From positions 1 to 37,698 of the forward strand of contig DVNC01000039.1 of NCBI GenBank assembly GCA_018714685.1: a DNA stretch of 37,698 bases, read 5' to 3'. Origin of the DNA: Scatocola faecipullorum. GTDB lineage: Bacteria > Pseudomonadota > Alphaproteobacteria > RF32 > CAG-239. Shown piece by piece: positions 16,026 through 24,021 of the stretch (the stretch's first letter is position 1; each line of letters begins with the position of its first letter). The notes under the pieces were generated by a model. It was not told where the DNA came from, did no database searches, and saw only the letters and a list, made by a program, of their open reading frames with translations. A program made the translations under genes and the position numbers.

Positions 16026-17130
16026 ATGCGTGCCGAATTGGTTGAAATAATTGACGAAATCAAGCAGTCCCTTGAGCTGCTGAGGAGGTCTCTTTGACTA
16101 TGACAATGCCCTTGTCCGTTTGGATGAATTGACGGCTCTCAGTGCCGATCCCGGTTTGTGGAACGATGCCGAAAAAGCGCAAAAGCTGATGAGCGAGAAA
16201 ACAAATCTCGAAACCTCCCTGAACAACTTTCAGGAAATGCAGACGGCTCTGAACGATTTGTGTGATCTGGCCGAACTGGCCGAGGCCGAAGGCGATGAAA
16301 CCGTTGTGGCCGACTGTCTGGAACAGTTGGCACAGCTCAGGGAACAGACTAAAAGGGGCGAATTGGAAGCATTGCTTTCCGGTGAAGTCGACGGCAATGA
16401 TGCTTTCCTTGAGGTGCATTCCGGCAGCGGCGGCACCGAGGCTCAGGACTGGGCGGAAATGCTGCTGCGTATGTACAGCCGCTGGGCCGAAGACCATAAA
16501 TATAAAGTCGAATATGTAGAAGAAACCGAAGGCGACGTTGCCGGACTGAAGTCGGCCACGATTAAAATCTGCGGTCATAATGCTTATGGCTGGCTGAAGT
16601 CGGAAAGCGGCGTTCACCGCCTGGTGCGTATTTCTCCGTTTGACAGCAATGCCCGCCGTCACACCAGCTTTGCCTCGGTTTGGGTCTATCCGGTTATTGA
16701 CGATGAAATCAATATTGAAATTAATGAATCAGACTGCCGCATTGATACTTATCGTGCTTCCGGCGCCGGCGGACAGCACATTAACAAAACGGATTCCGCG
16801 GTGCGGATTACCCATATTCCGACCGGCATTGTCGTTTCTTGCCAGACGCAGCGGTCGCAGTTTCAAAACCGTGATGCCGCCTGGAAAATGCTGAAAGCCC
16901 GTCTCTATGACATTGAATTGCAGAAACGTGAAGCCGAGGCTCAGGGAATTCGCGATTCTCAGGGGGACAACGGCTGGGGCAACCAGATTCGCTCTTATGT
17001 GCTGCAACCCTATAAAATGGTGAAAGATTTGCGTACGGAAGCTGAAACTTCCGATACCAAAGCCGTATTGGACGGTGATATTGATTTGTTTTTGTCGGCC
17101 GCTCTGGCCTCTAAAGTAGGTGCAAAATGA
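16026..17130 (+). CDS. prfB: Peptide chain release factor 2, with programmed +1 frameshift
   Basis: The gene is joined from 16026-16094 and 16096-17130, giving 367 residues. RF2 releases peptides at UGA and UAA stop codons. Reading from the ATG at 16026 (ribosome site AGGAG at 16017) gives 23 codons ending CTT, then an in-frame TGA (16095-16097). A +1 slip at CTT reads GAC and continues in the long downstream frame. The SPF stop-recognition tripeptide (RISPFDSN) marks RF2 rather than RF1. The peptidyl-transferase motif GGQ is at residues 248-250. This is the classical autoregulatory device: scarce RF2 makes the ribosome pause at TGA and shift. Calling the gene from the downstream frame alone would lose the N-terminal helix. 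Confidence 0.97.
16083..16098 (+). promoter_or_regulatory. RF2 programmed frameshift site
   Basis: An internal Shine-Dalgarno-like AGGAGG (16083-16088), then TCT, the slippery CTT (16092-16094) and TGA followed by C (16095-16098). The spacing between the internal ribosome site and CTT, and the CTTTGAC heptamer, match the known Escherichia coli element. Confidence 0.97.
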
Positions 17131-17987
17131 ATTTGTCTCAAAAAATAGCAACTTGGGTTGCCTGTGTTTTAGCCGCTATTTACGGTATTTTCTGCATATT
17201 GGTTTTTGTTTATCCGAAACCGTTCTTTTATAATCCGACCACGGTTCGTTCCGATATCAACCATGCTCATAAATATGGATATAAGGCGCGTGAAGTAACT
17301 TATAATTCAAAAGACGGAACCCCTCTGCTGGCCTGGTACACCGAACCGCATAACGGGCAGAAGAAAATTGTCGTTTTTATGCACGGAAACTCTTATAATA
17401 TTGAAGAATTTTATTATAAACTGAAAACTTTCGCCAATGCCGGATACGGAACTTTTCTGCCCGAATACCGCGGCTATGGCGACGTTGCCGGTGAAATTAC
17501 CCAGGAAAATCTGGAAGCCGACGCAATTGCCGCCGTGGAATATTTGCATTCTCAGGGTTATAAAAACAAAGACATTTATGTTTACGGCATGTCGCTCGGG
17601 TCTCACATGGCCACCAACAGCGTCTATCAGCTGCAGAAAAAGGAAGCTTTTGCCGGTCTGATTCTGGAAGTTCCCTTTGACAATCTGATGAATGTCGTGC
17701 GGCTGGTGGTGCCGGTTCCTCTGCCGTTGGAAGTTATTATGCGCGATAAATATGACAATCTGGCCATGATTGAAAATATCAAATCGCCTATTTTGATAAT
17801 GGGCGGCAGCATTGACACGACGGTTCCCGTCGAATTGGCGCAGAATTTGTATAACTATGCTCCGGAACCCAAAAAAATAATCATCTATGAAAACGGAAAG
17901 CACAGCAACCTCTTTAATTTCCGCAATGATTTGGATATTTTGGACTGGATGAAGGCAAATGAAAACGGCTGGTTGAAAAGCGAATGA
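17127..17987 (+). CDS. Membrane-anchored alpha/beta hydrolase (BEM46/ABHD-like)
   Basis: 286 residues. Substrate unknown. An N-terminal hydrophobic helix (residues 8-30) would anchor it in the inner membrane with the catalytic domain outside or at the surface. The alpha/beta hydrolase core shows the oxyanion segment FMHGNS (84-89), nucleophile elbow GMSLGS (Ser156), acid Asp230 in GGSIDTTVP and His259 in NGKHSNLF, so the triad is complete. The ATG overlaps the prfB stop as ATGA and its own stop overlaps the next gene by four bases, so prfB, this gene and the AsmA-like gene are translationally coupled. The family includes esterases and thioesterases; no specific reaction can be assigned. Confidence 0.9.
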   Translation: MNLSQKIATWVACVLAAIYGIFCILVFVYPKPFFYNPTTVRSDINHAHKYGYKAREVTYNSKDGTPLLAWYTEPHNGQKKIVVFMHGNSYNIEEFYYKLKTFANAGYGTFLPEYRGYGDVAGEITQENLEADAIAAVEYLHSQGYKNKDIYVYGMSLGSHMATNSVYQLQKKEAFAGLILEVPFDNLMNVVRLVVPVPLPLEVIMRDKYDNLAMIENIKSPILIMGGSIDTTVPVELAQNLYNYAPEPKKIIIYENGKHSNLFNFRNDLDILDWMKANENGWLKSE

Positions 17988-20900
17988 AAAAAGTTTCCAA
18001 CAGGCTATATCTTACCCAGAAGATCATCGATTATATCGGTGTGGTCTTTCTCGGGCTGTTGCTCCTTTTTATCTGGCAGCTTTACCGCGGTCCGATTGAA
18101 CTGCCGTTTTTAAAACCATATATGGTGCGGGCCCTCAATCATGACGATGCCGAATATCAGGTTACGGTCGATTCGGTTAATATTGAGCTGGTTCGCTCGA
18201 TACAGCCGATTAAAATTATTGCCAACAATGTCGTTTACCGCAAAAACGACGGCAGCTTTATCATAAATGCGCCCAAAACATCCGTTTCTTTCAGCATTAA
18301 GGCGCTGCTGCGCGGCGTAATTGCTCCCAGCTCAATGGAAGCGTTGAATCCGACGGTTTATATTTTTAACACTTACGGAGTAGATAAAGAAAATATCAAT
18401 GACGTAAATAAGAAAAAAATAGCTTATTATTTCGATTCTTTTGAAGATTTTATTGAGCGCTTTAATTCTGACGACAATTTTTATCCCGAGAGTTACATTA
18501 ACAAGATTTCCGTTAAAAACGCCGAGGTCGAGCTGCACGAAGTGGATCTGGGACGAAAGTGGATTTTTTCTGATTTGAATTATCTGCTGGAGCGGAATTT
18601 GACCAATATCTCAATGGATGTCAGCGCCCTGATGAAACTGAACAATCAGGTGGCTTCCGTCGGGGTCGAAGCCGAATACCGCATGCTTAACAATAAGCTG
18701 GCTTTTGAGTTTTATTTTTCTGATTTGGTTCCCAATGCGTTGGCAGAAACGTTTCTGGATAAAAATACCGCCGACGGTTTTTATAAGATAAATCTTCCCG
18801 TCAGCGGCCGGGTGGCAACGGTTATTGATTTCAATGAGGTAATTAAATATAAAGACGACATAATGAAAAGCGTTGATACCGCTTTTGAAAAAATTGATTT
18901 TCAGTTTGAAGGCGGCCGCGGCAATATCATGTTTAATGAGGATGCCGCCTATAATTACAATATTGCCGCGTTTTTGCTGGAAGGAGCGATCAGCGGCGGC
19001 TTGAACGAACTCAAAATCAGCAATGCCGACTTCGACCTCGGCAGCCAGAAAGCCAAAATCGATTTGAAAGTTTCCGGCGTCAAATCTTTTCTGCTGGAAA
19101 ATTCTCTGAAAGATCTTAAAGTCGATTTGTCGGCCGCGGTAAAGGAAATGAATTTCGACGATCTTTATAACTATTGGCCGCGCTATCTTTCCGATGATGC
19201 CTGGAGCTGGTGCAAAGACAGTATTCGCGGCGGGCAGATAAAGAATGTCCGTTTTGACTTCAGGTTTGCTTATGACGACAAGAGCAGAAACTTTGGCCTG
19301 GCGGATCTTTCCGGCAACGGCGATATCAGCGACACCAATCTGAATTATCTGAAAGAAATGCCTGATATAACCAATCTTTACGGCCGGGCGCACTTCAGCA
19401 AAACCAATATTAAAATCGATGTGGACAAAGGCGTTTCCGAAGGGGTTATTCTGACCGGAGGCTATGTCAATTTATATGATTTGGACAAGTACAACAATTA
19501 TGCCGATATTGATTTGAAACTGAGCTCTTCGGTAACCGATGCCCTGCGGCTGATTGACAATCCTCCGCTGGGATATACCTCCGAAATGGGACTGAAACCG
19601 GACGCCCTTCAGGGGCAGGCGGAAACCGAACTGGGGCTGAAATTTGAAATCAAAAACGACCTGACGCCGGAAGAAGTAGAGGTAAAGGTAAAATCCGAGT
19701 TGACGGAGGTTCGGGTTCCCGATGCATTTAAAAATAAAACCGTTACCGCCGACGAATTGAAATTGGAAGTCGATAATCAGGGGCTGGCTTTGAGCGGCGA
19801 TGCCAAACTGGAAAACATTCCGCTGAAATTGTCTTGGAACGAACGCTTTGCCGACAAAAACTATCGCAGCCGCTATAAGCTGTCAGCCAAGTTTAACAAT
19901 GCCCTTAAAAAGGAGTTGGATTTTGATTCTTCCCTGCTTAATCCGCCCTATGTTGACGGCTATGCATTGGTTGATGCCGAAATAACCGTTTACAATGACC
20001 GCAAAACCGTTGTCAATCTGAATGCGCAGATTGATAAAATGGCGGTTGACTTTGCTTTCCTCGGTTTTAAAAAGCCGGTAAATGAACGGGGAAATCTGCT
20101 CGCGACCCTGAATATTTATGACAACAAGCTGGTTTCTCTGCCGAAATTCAGTCTGTTTAAGGATGATTTTAAAATTGAGGGTAAAATTGATTTGACAGCC
20201 GACGGCAATATTAAAACCGTTGACATCACCAATATTTCCGGTCCGCGGACGGCCGCCAAAGCGCGGATAGACATTGCTCACGCACCGAAGAAAAAGGTTA
20301 AGATTAACATCTCCGGAACCAGCTATGACCTGACGCCGTTCTTTGACCGTGATGAAAATAAAATCAAAGTTGATCGGGCAACCCTGATTAAAACGCCGGA
20401 AGATGAGGATGACGAACTCGAAGACGTCACCGATACGGATATCTTTATTGCCGTTAACAATCTGTGGACCAATCCTCATGTGCCGGTCACTAACTTTGCC
20501 GGCTCGGCCAAACTGCTGAACGGCATCGGCGTGAATGAAATTCATATGGTCGGCAACTATAACAACAATAAAAAGTCTGTTTTAAAATTCGATTATGTTC
20601 CGCGCCCCAATAAGGAATTCCTGCTTTCCGTTGACAGTAACGATGCCGGAGCGACGCTGAAAGTGCTGCGGGTTTATAATAATATGAAAGGCGGAAATAT
20701 CCAGGTTGAAGCGCGCCGCAATGCCCAGAAAGAATTTATCGGTCATGCCAAAATCCGCGATTTCAGCATTTATAATACGCCGGTGATTGCCAAACTGCTG
20801 ACGGTGGCATCTTTCAGCGGTATGGTCGATTTGCTGATGGGCGAGGGGCTGACTTTCTCTCACTTTGATGCTCCGTTCGAATACAGAAACCGGCAGCTGA

Positions 20901-21208
20901 GCCTGAAAGAGGCCAAAGCTTTCGGCGATGTTGTCGGCATAACCGCGCAGGGAACCTATGACCGCCGCTTTGACGAAGTCAATTTTCACGGAGTCATTGC
21001 GCCGGCATACAGCTTGAATACCATGCTCGGCAAAATTCCCCTGGTCGGAAATCTTCTTGTCGGCAAGGACGGAACCGTTTTTGCTGCCAACTACAGCGCC
21101 ACCGGTTCGGTTGAAGATGCGGAAATTGACATTAATCCTCTGTCGGCCTTAAGCCCGAGTTCTTTGAAAGACAAATTTAATGCATTGTTTGGAGGAGACG
21201 GTAATTAA
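17984..21208 (+). CDS. AsmA/YhdP-like DUF3971 protein
   Basis: 1074 residues, very large. Members of the AsmA-like superfamily (YhdP, TamB) are single-span inner-membrane proteins with a long beta-rich periplasmic body forming a groove; they are thought to move phospholipids to the outer membrane. A transmembrane helix lies at about 15-33 (VVFLGLLLLFIWQLY). The remainder is composed of beta-rich repeats and ends in the conserved C-terminal AsmA_2-like segment (GMVDLLMGEGLTFSHFDAPF, then GTYDRRFDEVNFHG and LVGKDGTVFAANYSATG). It overlaps its neighbours upstream (four bases) and downstream (one base). An envelope lipid role would fit the mlaC homologue elsewhere in the window, but the two are not linked. 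Confidence 0.9.
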   Translation: MKKVSNRLYLTQKIIDYIGVVFLGLLLLFIWQLYRGPIELPFLKPYMVRALNHDDAEYQVTVDSVNIELVRSIQPIKIIANNVVYRKNDGSFIINAPKTSVSFSIKALLRGVIAPSSMEALNPTVYIFNTYGVDKENINDVNKKKIAYYFDSFEDFIERFNSDDNFYPESYINKISVKNAEVELHEVDLGRKWIFSDLNYLLERNLTNISMDVSALMKLNNQVASVGVEAEYRMLNNKLAFEFYFSDLVPNALAETFLDKNTADGFYKINLPVSGRVATVIDFNEVIKYKDDIMKSVDTAFEKIDFQFEGGRGNIMFNEDAAYNYNIAAFLLEGAISGGLNELKISNADFDLGSQKAKIDLKVSGVKSFLLENSLKDLKVDLSAAVKEMNFDDLYNYWPRYLSDDAWSWCKDSIRGGQIKNVRFDFRFAYDDKSRNFGLADLSGNGDISDTNLNYLKEMPDITNLYGRAHFSKTNIKIDVDKGVSEGVILTGGYVNLYDLDKYNNYADIDLKLSSSVTDALRLIDNPPLGYTSEMGLKPDALQGQAETELGLKFEIKNDLTPEEVEVKVKSELTEVRVPDAFKNKTVTADELKLEVDNQGLALSGDAKLENIPLKLSWNERFADKNYRSRYKLSAKFNNALKKELDFDSSLLNPPYVDGYALVDAEITVYNDRKTVVNLNAQIDKMAVDFAFLGFKKPVNERGNLLATLNIYDNKLVSLPKFSLFKDDFKIEGKIDLTADGNIKTVDITNISGPRTAAKARIDIAHAPKKKVKINISGTSYDLTPFFDRDENKIKVDRATLIKTPEDEDDELEDVTDTDIFIAVNNLWTNPHVPVTNFAGSAKLLNGIGVNEIHMVGNYNNNKKSVLKFDYVPRPNKEFLLSVDSNDAGATLKVLRVYNNMKGGNIQVEARRNAQKEFIGHAKIRDFSIYNTPVIAKLLTVASFSGMVDLLMGEGLTFSHFDAPFEYRNRQLSLKEAKAFGDVVGITAQGTYDRRFDEVNFHGVIAPAYSLNTMLGKIPLVGNLLVGKDGTVFAANYSATGSVEDAEIDINPLSALSPSSLKDKFNALFGGDGN

Positions 21209-21687
21209 TGGCAGAGAAATTTCTTAAAATAGGGCTAGACTTTCATGGTGTTATCAACACCAACCCCTCATATTTCAAAGATTTTACCGAATATGCCGAA
21301 GCGCGGGGACACCGGATTTATATAATAACCGGCGGCCCGGCCGCAAAAATTTCCAGCTTTTTGAATGCCTGGGGCATCAGATATACCGAACTGTTTGCGA
21401 TCCTTGATTACTATGCCGCCCGCGGAGAAGTAAAGTTTTTCTCTGACGGCAATTTCAAAATGGATGACGGCCTGTGGAACAGTGCCAAGGCCAAATTCTG
21501 CCGCCGTCACGGTATTGACATTCATATTGATGATTCGGATGTTTACGGCCTGAGTTTCACAACGCCTTATTGTCTGTACGATTCTGTCAGCCGCACCTGC
21601 TGCCTGTCTAAAAACAATACGGTCAGCTTTGCCCTGCCGCCTCGTGACTGTTTGCACCGGATAGAAAAAGCCTTAGCTGCCCTGTAA
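21208..21687 (+). CDS. HAD-superfamily-like protein with altered motif I
   Basis: 159 residues. The layout matches a small haloacid-dehalogenase-fold phosphatase: motif I is KIGLDFHGVI near residue 8-16, motif II is the Thr in IYIITGG, and motif IV is HIDDSDVYG near 113-121. In motif I the second Asp of DxDx(T/V) is replaced by His (DFHGV). This is unusual for a phosphatase and may mean altered or lost activity, although the first nucleophilic Asp remains. The ATG overlaps the stop of the AsmA-like gene (TAATG). Its 3' end overlaps the converging acyltransferase gene by 15 bases. Substrate unknown. Confidence 0.8.
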   Translation: MAEKFLKIGLDFHGVINTNPSYFKDFTEYAEARGHRIYIITGGPAAKISSFLNAWGIRYTELFAILDYYAARGEVKFFSDGNFKMDDGLWNSAKAKFCRRHGIDIHIDDSDVYGLSFTTPYCLYDSVSRTCCLSKNNTVSFALPPRDCLHRIEKALAAL

Positions 21688-22329
21688 GGCCCGCTTGGAC
21701 TGATAAACGTCGTATTTTTCTTCATGCCAGGTAACGCCGCTTTTAACTTTGTGTGCGGGGTTTCCGGCATAAATCGAATGGCTTTCGCTTAAGTCTTTGG
21801 TAACAATGGCTCCTGCGGCAATAATAATATCGTCGGCAACGGTGTTGTTTTTGAGAATCATTGCCCGCTCGCCGATCCACACATGATTGCCGACGGTGAT
21901 GTGGCTTCCGGGATTAATTGCATTGCCGCTTTCCAAATCAACAATGGCATGAAAGTCGGAAACATACATCCGGCTGTCTTTGGCCGCCATAACCTCGTCA
22001 CCGATTGTCAGTCGGCTTCCTCTTTCCCATAAGCCGCTTTCCAAACCGCGAAATGCACAGTTCTTTCCGATTTTAACCACCGTATCATCGGTATCAATGA
22101 TGATTTTTAACGACCCCCAGCAGCCTTCGCCGATACTGATATGGTTATTGCTGCCGTTAATAATGAGTTCCAGTTTGTAAAATTGGTTTTCCGGAGCAAT
22201 TTCGATTCGATTATTGCTGCCAATGATTTTCACCGGACTGCGGTCGTAAAAACGGTTGCCTTTAATGCGGGGAGAAATAATTTGATTGTTTTCGCCTTTG
22301 ATTTTGATGTATTTTTTGAACAATTTCAT
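21673..22329 (-). CDS. Left-handed beta-helix acyltransferase (second of a tandem pair)
   Basis: 218 residues. Hexapeptide-repeat acyltransferases of this class usually O- or N-acetylate sugars with acetyl-CoA. The N-terminal half is a beta-helix with Asn-rich turns (SNNRIEI, SNNHISIGE). The catalytic region has YVSDFHAIVD and GNHVWIGE with the conserved His residues, then VTKDL and the closing YAGNPA. It is clearly a duplicate of the gene upstream, sharing SDFHA(I/V)(V/I)D, GNHVW and AGNPA at matching positions. It overlaps that gene by four bases (ATGA). Its stop lies inside the end of the converging HAD-like gene. With the repressor as first gene of the same strand it may be expressed in the lysogenic state. 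Confidence 0.9.
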   Translation of the reverse strand: MKLFKKYIKIKGENNQIISPRIKGNRFYDRSPVKIIGSNNRIEIAPENQFYKLELIINGSNNHISIGEGCWGSLKIIIDTDDTVVKIGKNCAFRGLESGLWERGSRLTIGDEVMAAKDSRMYVSDFHAIVDLESGNAINPGSHITVGNHVWIGERAMILKNNTVADDIIIAAGAIVTKDLSESHSIYAGNPAHKVKSGVTWHEEKYDVYQSKRALQGS

Positions 22330-22985
22330 TCCTGCTGACTCTCCAGTTGGGCCATTGCCAGGTCATAAGCTTCGGGAACCCAGTTGATGTCCGTCTTTTT
22401 GCAGACGGCAGGATTGCCGGCATACATGGCATAACCGGTGGTTAAATCTTTGGTTACGACTGAACCGATGCCGATAATGACATTATCCGTAACATGGCAG
22501 TTTTTCAAAATTTTGACGCCTTCGCCGAGCCAGACGTGATTGCCGATGACAATTTCCTTGCCCTGATTGCACGGACGTCCGGTTTTTAGATCAATAACGG
22601 CATGAAAATCCGAGCAATACAGACGGGTTTCTTTGGCAAACATACAATCGTCGCCGATAATTACCCGGCTGCCTTTTTCTTCCAGAATAATATCGGTCCC
22701 CATAAAGCCGGTTTTATGCCCGACGGTAACCACGGCATCGGAAGTGCGGATTTCCAAATTTAATTTTCCGTAACATCCCGGCGGCAGAATAAGCGTATTA
22801 TTGTTGCCGAAGATTTTGATATCGGTAAATTTCAGGTAATTGGGGCCGCCGATATTAATTTTGTTGTTATTTCCGTCAATGCGGACATTGCCGTATTTCA
22901 GTAGCTCGTTATGCACATCTTTCGGACAGACAAACTCATTGCCGGTGCCTTTGATGCGCAGATTGGCTTTCTTTATCAGACGCAT
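22326..22985 (-). CDS. Left-handed beta-helix acyltransferase (first of a tandem pair)
   Basis: 219 residues, same architecture as the next gene: an N-terminal beta-helix with Asn-containing turns (GNNNKINIGG, GNNNTLILPP), then YCSDFHAVIDL and GNHVWLGEGVKILKN carrying the catalytic His, and the C-terminal YAMYAGNPA signature of xenobiotic/maltose acetyltransferase-like proteins. It starts two bases after the stop of the 80-residue gene. The acceptor cannot be deduced; surface polysaccharide is plausible because phage-carried acetyltransferases often modify O-antigen, but that is inference. Presence next to a repressor gene on the same strand is the main argument for a link to the element. Confidence 0.9.
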   Translation of the reverse strand: MRLIKKANLRIKGTGNEFVCPKDVHNELLKYGNVRIDGNNNKINIGGPNYLKFTDIKIFGNNNTLILPPGCYGKLNLEIRTSDAVVTVGHKTGFMGTDIILEEKGSRVIIGDDCMFAKETRLYCSDFHAVIDLKTGRPCNQGKEIVIGNHVWLGEGVKILKNCHVTDNVIIGIGSVVTKDLTTGYAMYAGNPAVCKKTDINWVPEAYDLAMAQLESQQE

Positions 22986-22987
22986 GA

Positions 22988-23230
22988 TTATTCTCTGCCC
23001 GACTGCATTACGGCATAATCGCGGTAAGCGCGCAGCGTCTGTTCCATTTGGCCGCTCGGCAGGTGGTTGGTGCGTTTTTTGGCAATGTCACGCATTTGGT
23101 TGTAGCAAAGCTTATTCAAAGAAGTTTTCGGAGCACTCAGACCGGCGCCGCACGGCATCACGTCAAAGCGCTGTTCCGCTGCGTTAAGAGAGTTGCTGTC
23201 TTTCTGTAAATAAGTTTTGCTGATAGTCAT
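22988..23230 (-). CDS. Small protein of unknown function in the repressor operon
   Basis: 80 residues, basic, no signal peptide or membrane segment, two cysteines (MPCGAG, KLCYNQ). I do not recognise a family. The C-terminal half is predicted helical with many Lys/Arg. The ATG follows the repressor stop by one base (TGACATG), and its stop is two bases before the first acyltransferase, so it is almost certainly translated as part of that operon. The tight packing is the main evidence that it is real. Confidence 0.65.
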   Translation of the reverse strand: MTISKTYLQKDSNSLNAAEQRFDVMPCGAGLSAPKTSLNKLCYNQMRDIAKKRTNHLPSGQMEQTLRAYRDYAVMQSGRE

Positions 23231-23231
23231 G

Positions 23232-23855
23232 TCACTGCCCCGCCCATAAAATGCGATTAATCAGTTCAATGTCAACAAGATTGACATTCATTTCTTTGCG
23301 GGAATCTGCCAAATCGCACAAAACCAGCGTTGACGGTGTGCGGTGAACAAATTCCTTAATCAGAATATCACCATTTTTTAAAATGACAACTATTCTGTCA
23401 TTTTTTCTGATTTCCGAATTTTTGGCGACGATTATGGCCGAACCGTTTTTGAAAAAAGGTTCAAAATCGGAAATGTCTATGTCTATGGCATACAGATTCG
23501 ATGACGAGTCGGGAAAATGCATTCGTTTCCAGCCATCGGTAACCAAACGGTTGTCCCTGATTTCTTTTTCGCTGCCGAGACGCGAATAATTGATATAAGG
23601 AACCGCATTCATCATCTCCGGCGTCAGGCCTTCGTCAATCAGGCTGTAAAACTGTTCAAAAGTAACGTTGCAGGCATCCAGAATTTTGTTGATGCTGTCC
23701 AGCGAAGGCCATCTTTTTTTGCCGTCGGGGCGAATTCGTTTGCTTTTGTTAAAGGTTGTTGCGTCAAGGCCGGCTTTTTTAGCCAGCCCGGACGGAGATA
23801 AACCATGGGCGCGGGCTAACTTATCAACAGCATCCCAAACTTGTTCATATTTCAT
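23232..23855 (-). CDS. XRE-family repressor with degenerate S24 (LexA/CI-like) domain
   Basis: 207 residues. The N-terminal helix-turn-helix (about 5-70; LSPSGLAKKAGLDATTFNK, with the wing-like KKRWPS) is followed by a C-terminal LexA/CI-type fold: SDFEPFFKNGSAIIV aligns with the usual (G)DSMEPxxxxGD and NGDILIKEF with the usual G-x-x-x-x-K segment. The catalytic Ser position is Asp130 while the Lys (Lys167) is kept, so RecA-stimulated self-cleavage is not expected. The ribosome site GAGGAGG before the ATG is excellent. It lies across a divergent control region from the rightward phage genes, the classical position of a lysogeny repressor. Confidence 0.9.
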   Translation of the reverse strand: MKYEQVWDAVDKLARAHGLSPSGLAKKAGLDATTFNKSKRIRPDGKKRWPSLDSINKILDACNVTFEQFYSLIDEGLTPEMMNAVPYINYSRLGSEKEIRDNRLVTDGWKRMHFPDSSSNLYAIDIDISDFEPFFKNGSAIIVAKNSEIRKNDRIVVILKNGDILIKEFVHRTPSTLVLCDLADSRKEMNVNLVDIELINRILWAGQ

Positions 23856-23896
23856 TGTTCCTCCTCGTTTTCTGTGATTTTGAAGCCAGTAACTTA

Positions 23897-23925
23897 ACTA
23901 TACACCTATAAAATTTAGGAATCAA
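23897..23925 (-). promoter_or_regulatory. Leftward promoter of the repressor operon
   Basis: Read on the minus strand: -35 TTGATT (23925-23920), a 17-base spacer and -10 TATAGT (23902-23897). The spacer is filled by the palindrome at 23905-23919. The predicted start is about 35 bases upstream of the repressor ATG. Confidence 0.65.
23905..23919. promoter_or_regulatory. Candidate operator 1 (CCTA-N7-TAGG)
   Basis: CCTATAAAATTTAGG is an imperfect inverted repeat with perfect CCTA/TAGG ends that occupies the spacer of the leftward promoter exactly. A protein bound here would block or modulate repressor transcription. It shares CCT...AGG ends with operator 2. Confidence 0.5.
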
Positions 23926-23938
23926 TTCTTTTTAAATG

Positions 23939-23966
23939 TTGAATTTCCTACAACCTTATGTATAAA
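23939..23966 (+). promoter_or_regulatory. Rightward early promoter
   Basis: -35 TTGAAT (23939-23944), a 16-base spacer and -10 TATAAA (23961-23966), about 55 bases before the ATG of the 110-residue gene. The -10 is inside the palindrome at 23954-23975, so a bound repressor would occlude it. The spacer also contains TTTCCTACAA (23944-23953). Confidence 0.55.
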
Positions 23967-23975
23967 TACATTAGG
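23954..23975. promoter_or_regulatory. Candidate operator 2 (22-bp near-perfect palindrome)
   Basis: Arms CCTTATGTAT (23954-23963) and ATACATTAGG (23966-23975) are complementary except at one pair, with a 2-base centre. It overlaps the rightward -10. Just downstream a GTTAAAA direct repeat (23975-23981 and 23986-23992) recurs with an 11-base period, one helical turn. Confidence 0.6.
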
Positions 23976-24021
23976 TTAAAAATTAGTTAAAATAGAGTAA
24001 TGCAACTGGGAGAAAGTATTT

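Noticed and set aside
16060..16662. Minus-strand frames over prfB
   Set aside because: The plus-strand RF2 gene accounts for the region fully, including the frameshift.
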